9,927 nt of DNA from contig CANHJY010000050.1 in the NCBI GenBank assembly GCA_947461185.1, forward strand, positions 1-9,927. Direction: 5' to 3'. Position numbers and translations under genes: made by a program. The number at the start of each line of letters is the position of its first letter. Position 1 is the first letter of the stretch. Positions 7,116 through 9,927 of this stretch are shown in pieces. The notes under the pieces are model-generated. The model was not told the origin of the DNA. It searched no databases and was given only the letters and a program-made list of their open reading frames with translations. Source of the DNA: Flavobacteriales bacterium (GTDB lineage Bacteria > Bacteroidota > Bacteroidia > Flavobacteriales_D > Crocinitomicaceae).

Positions 7116-8399
7116 ATGAGCATAGCATTAGGGAACCATATTTTGGTGGAGTTTATGAACTGTGACCCACATATCATGAATGACGTTGCCGGAATAGAAC
7201 GAGACATGGTTGCAGCAGCACAGAAAGCTGGGGCAACAGTTATTAACTCCACTTTTCATCACTTTTCACCTTGGGGAGTATCAGGAGTAGTCGTTATCCA
7301 GGAAAGCCATTTGGCTATACACACATGGCCAGAATATGGATACGCAGCAGTAGATTTATTTACGTGCGGTGAAATGGATGCATGGATTTCATTTGATCAC
7401 CTTAAAGAGTGTTTCAAATCTCAGAGTTACTCGGCTATCGAAATGAAAAGAGGTTCAGTAAATCTATTGACAAGAAATGACTTCGACATGACTACCATGC
7501 GCCAGAAAGCAGGTGAATGGAGAAATCCTGATTTTTTCACAAGAAATGTTTGGTTCACTGATAAAGATGAAAATCAGGCGCTAAGTCTTCGTTTTACTGG
7601 CGAGGTTTTTCATGACGTTCAATCACCATTTCAAAGAGTTCGAATTTTAGAATCCTACAAGTACGGAAAAATGCTCGCTCTTGACGATATGGTTATGACA
7701 ACTATAGAGGATGAGTTTCATTATCATGAAATGATTGCCCACCCTGCATTATTCACGCATGGCAACGCGAAGAACATTCTTGTTATTGGCGGAGGTGATG
7801 GAGGAACCGTTCGAGAGATATTAAAACATGAAAGTGTTGAAAAAGTTACTATGGTTGAAATTGATGGCGAAGTAATTGAAGCATGTAAAATACATTTACC
7901 TCAAATTGCCAGTGCATTCGACAATCCTAAGTTAGAACTTCATGTTGATGATGGTATAGCATATATAAAAAATGCACTGCCAAATAGTTACGACATTATT
8001 ATCATAGACGGCTCCGATCCTGTTGGTCCTGCAGAAGGACTTTTTTCAGTTGAATTTTACACCAATTGTTACAACTGTCTTAAAGATGGCGGTATATTGG
8101 TAGCTCAGGGTGAATCACCCAAATTTAATGAAAAGGCTTTTCGTGAATTGAATCATACTTTACAATCCATTTTCGGTAAAGAAAATGCACCTGTTTCACT
8201 ATTCTTTGTTCCAACATACCCAACTGGAATGTGGAGTTTTCAATACGGATTAAAAAATGCAAATCACCCGAAAAACATTCAAATGGAGGGAGCAATTGAT
8301 GCATTTGTCGATGCTCATGGCTTACGTTATTACAACACTGATGTTCACAAAGGAAGTTTTGCTACACCAAATTTCGTTAAAAGTATACTAGTTAAGTAA
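7116..8399 (+). CDS. speDE: SpeD-SpeE fusion: S-adenosylmethionine decarboxylase / spermidine synthase
   Basis: This 427-residue protein carries two consecutive polyamine enzymes. Residues 1-118 are a bacterial class 1B AdoMet decarboxylase. The [14 protein letters not shown] motif places self-cleavage between Glu63 and Ser64, with Ser64 becoming the pyruvoyl group; Ser56, His69 and Cys84 match the processing and catalytic residues known in the Thermotoga enzyme, shifted by one. After a linker of about 25 residues, residues 144-427 are a full-length aminopropyltransferase. It has GGGDGG (225-230) and Glu248 for the donor, Asp278-Asp279, and the catalytic [12 protein letters not shown] with Asp298 and Asp301. 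Cleavage would leave a 63-residue beta chain and an alpha chain carrying the entire synthase. The first half makes decarboxylated AdoMet, which the second uses to aminopropylate putrescine or possibly agmatine. Such fusions are known in bacteria. It is the first gene of the operon, 1 nt before the ureohydrolase. The acceptor cannot be read from sequence alone. Confidence 0.93.
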   Translation: MSIALGNHILVEFMNCDPHIMNDVAGIERDMVAAAQKAGATVINSTFHHFSPWGVSGVVVIQESHLAIHTWPEYGYAAVDLFTCGEMDAWISFDHLKECFKSQSYSAIEMKRGSVNLLTRNDFDMTTMRQKAGEWRNPDFFTRNVWFTDKDENQALSLRFTGEVFHDVQSPFQRVRILESYKYGKMLALDDMVMTTIEDEFHYHEMIAHPALFTHGNAKNILVIGGGDGGTVREILKHESVEKVTMVEIDGEVIEACKIHLPQIASAFDNPKLELHVDDGIAYIKNALPNSYDIIIIDGSDPVGPAEGLFSVEFYTNCYNCLKDGGILVAQGESPKFNEKAFRELNHTLQSIFGKENAPVSLFFVPTYPTGMWSFQYGLKNANHPKNIQMEGAIDAFVDAHGLRYYNTDVHKGSFATPNFVKSILVK

Positions 8400-8400
8400 A

Positions 8401-9444
8401 ATGAGTTTTGATCCAAATGGTGTAGGCATCGCCAACGGTAATATTTTCGGATTTCCTGTTGACGAAAATGACGCTGATATTGTCATAATTCCAGTGCCTT
8501 GGGATGTAACAGCTTCCTATGGAAAAGGAACCAGCAGAGGCCCGAAAGCCATTTTAGACGCTTCTGTTCAACTGGATTTTTATCATCCTTTACTTACTGA
8601 TGCATTCAGAACGAAGGTTTTTATGGCTCCGATTTCAAAAGAATGGATCGATATCAACGATAAGCTTTGTCTTAAATCGGTAGAATACATTAATTATCTT
8701 GAAAGTGGTCAAGAATTGAATGACGATGCAATATTATTAGAAAATGTCAAAGGCATCAATTCAACTCAAACCGCATTAAAAAACAATCTCAAAGAAAGGG
8801 CATCAAATCTAATTAAGCAAGGGAAAATAGTTGCCGTTTTAGGCGGGGAGCACTCTACCCCACTCGGTCTTATTGAAGCATTGAATGACAATTACCATTC
8901 TTTCGGAATTCTTCAAATTGACGCTCATGCAGATCTAAGAGACGCCTATGAAGGATTCGAACAGTCTCATGCGAGCATAATGTTTAATGTGCTTAGATCA
9001 TGTAAAAATGTTTCAAAGCTTGTTCAGGTTGGAATTAGAGATATAGCTCAAAGCGAGGTTGATTTAATCGAATCTAATGATAGGTTAAAAACTTTCTTTG
9101 ATTGGGATATTAAAAATAAATTGTTTAACGGGAAATCATGGAATGACATCGTTGATGAAATTATTACACATCTTCCCGATTTGATTTATATTTCTTTTGA
9201 TATAGATGGACTCAGCCCTGAACTTTGCCCTAATACTGGAACACCCGTTGCTGGAGGTTTTAAGCTAGAAGAAATTAATTATCTCATTTTTAAATGCGTG
9301 GAGGCTGGAAAACAAATTTTAGGTTTTGATCTAAATGAAGTCGCGCCAGGGAATAACGACTGGGATGCCAATGTTGGTGCTAGGGCACTTTGGAATTTAG
9401 TCTGTGCTGCGGAAAAATCAAGAAGATTTAAAGGAAGTATGTAA
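8401..9444 (+). CDS. speB: Agmatinase/arginase-family ureohydrolase
   Basis: This 347-residue protein is a binuclear manganese ureohydrolase that releases urea from a guanidino group. All six metal ligands are visible: His151 in GGEHS, Asp174, His176 and Asp178 in DAHADLRD, and Asp267 and Asp269 in SFDIDG. His190 (SHASIMFNVL) and Glu313 (DLNEVAPG) are further active-site residues of the family. It is about 40 residues longer than E. coli SpeB, with extra sequence around residues 62-140, as I recall for other Bacteroidota members. It starts 1 nt after the SpeD-SpeE stop, so the two are almost certainly co-expressed. The likely substrates are agmatine (giving putrescine) or N1-aminopropylagmatine (giving spermidine, as known in Thermus). 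Arginase or formimidoylglutamase activity is less likely in this context. Its TAA stop overlaps the next start as TAATG. Confidence 0.88.
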   Translation: MSFDPNGVGIANGNIFGFPVDENDADIVIIPVPWDVTASYGKGTSRGPKAILDASVQLDFYHPLLTDAFRTKVFMAPISKEWIDINDKLCLKSVEYINYLESGQELNDDAILLENVKGINSTQTALKNNLKERASNLIKQGKIVAVLGGEHSTPLGLIEALNDNYHSFGILQIDAHADLRDAYEGFEQSHASIMFNVLRSCKNVSKLVQVGIRDIAQSEVDLIESNDRLKTFFDWDIKNKLFNGKSWNDIVDEIITHLPDLIYISFDIDGLSPELCPNTGTPVAGGFKLEEINYLIFKCVEAGKQILGFDLNEVAPGNNDWDANVGARALWNLVCAAEKSRRFKGSM

Positions 9445-9927
9445 TGCGTTCGGTTTTTAAAATTATAAACCTTCTGTGCGCTGCCTTAATCATTGTAAAT
9501 TTTACTTTAGGCTGCTTTAAAGTTGTTTGGAATAACGATCTTTTCCCCTATGCCTATTTAATTCTATTTTCCCTATTCGCTGTTGGTCCCTTAATTGCCG
9601 TTTACCTAAGTAGAAAATCTTCTAATTACATATATGGATTTCTTACAACACTCAATTTTTGCAGTTTAATGCTTTTTAATTATGGCTTTTTTGATTTTGT
9701 ATTTTTTGAACGATTTTGGCAATTCAATTTCGCTGTATCATTAATAACAATTTGGCTCGGTGTATTTTTCTACCTCAACCGTTTTAACTCAATTTTTATA
9801 AGATTTGTTCAAATTCCAATAATTTTAAATATTGGGTATGTTCTATTTTTTTTAGTAAAAAAAGAATTTGACGGCTTGGAATATGAAATACTTTTAATTT
9901 CGGCTTTCTTTACTTTTATACTTGCCT
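9444..9927 (+). CDS. Polytopic membrane protein of unknown function, 3'-truncated
   Basis: From the ATG at 9444 the frame stays open to the window end (161 complete codons). The start overlaps the ureohydrolase stop as TAATG, the classical arrangement for translational coupling, so it is very likely the third gene of the polyamine operon. The protein is extremely hydrophobic and rich in Phe, with about six predicted membrane segments at roughly residues 6-25, 36-55, 64-83, 94-111, 121-138 and 148 onward. Short basic or polar loops such as SRKSS (56-60) and KKEFDGLEYE (139-148) lie between them. There is no cleavable signal peptide; the first segment looks like an uncleaved anchor. I do not recognise the family. 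A role in polyamine transport is suggested only by position, and co-transcription with an unrelated gene is equally possible. Confidence 0.8.
   Translation, partial: MRSVFKIINLLCAALIIVNFTLGCFKVVWNNDLFPYAYLILFSLFAVGPLIAVYLSRKSSNYIYGFLTTLNFCSLMLFNYGFFDFVFFERFWQFNFAVSLITIWLGVFFYLNRFNSIFIRFVQIPIILNIGYVLFFLVKKEFDGLEYEILLISAFFTFILA

Overview
The window looks like a piece of a Bacteroidota chromosome, most likely a Flavobacteriales or Cytophagales relative. The DNA is AT-rich, starts lack clear Shine-Dalgarno sequences and sit behind A/T-rich leaders, and two perfect copies of the Bacteroidota -7 element TAnnTTTG lie just upstream of genes. The genes also fit: a Bacteroidota-type OMPP1/FadL outer-membrane protein with the GGAFGALGAD signature, and a helical protein of a family I know only from this phylum. 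There are seven protein genes, two of them cut by the window ends. I see no tRNA, rRNA, CRISPR array, insertion sequence or phage gene.

Left part (1-4161). A 5'-truncated outer-membrane beta-barrel gene on the + strand runs convergently into an uncharacterised helical-repeat gene on the - strand, and the two coding ends overlap by 12 bp. Upstream of the latter, also on the - strand, is a secreted GH73-type glucosaminidase with LysM domains. It ends at a clear intrinsic terminator, followed almost immediately by a -7 element for the helical gene. The glucosaminidase gene is divergent from clpB, with a 209-bp spacer rich in short repeats and dyads.

Middle (4162-6823). A complete, canonical ClpB disaggregase gene is followed by an 11-bp perfect terminator hairpin. 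Its leader holds three copies of a CAACTGA/TCAGTTG heptamer that can form mutually exclusive hairpins.

Right part (7081-9927). A probable polyamine operon follows a 338-bp spacer that contains tandem operator-like dyads and a Fur-box-like palindrome. Its first gene encodes a single-chain fusion of pyruvoyl S-adenosylmethionine decarboxylase (SpeD) and spermidine synthase (SpeE). One base later comes an arginase/agmatinase-family ureohydrolase. The stop of that gene overlaps, as TAATG, the start of a polytopic membrane protein that runs off the window. The fusion supplies decarboxylated AdoMet directly to the aminopropyltransferase domain. The ureohydrolase could act before it (agmatine to putrescine) or after it (N1-aminopropylagmatine to spermidine).

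Most of the window is ordinary housekeeping and envelope content. I do not see a clearly new defence or mobile system. The points most worth following are the polyamine operon with its unassigned membrane protein, and the structured clpB and polyamine control regions.
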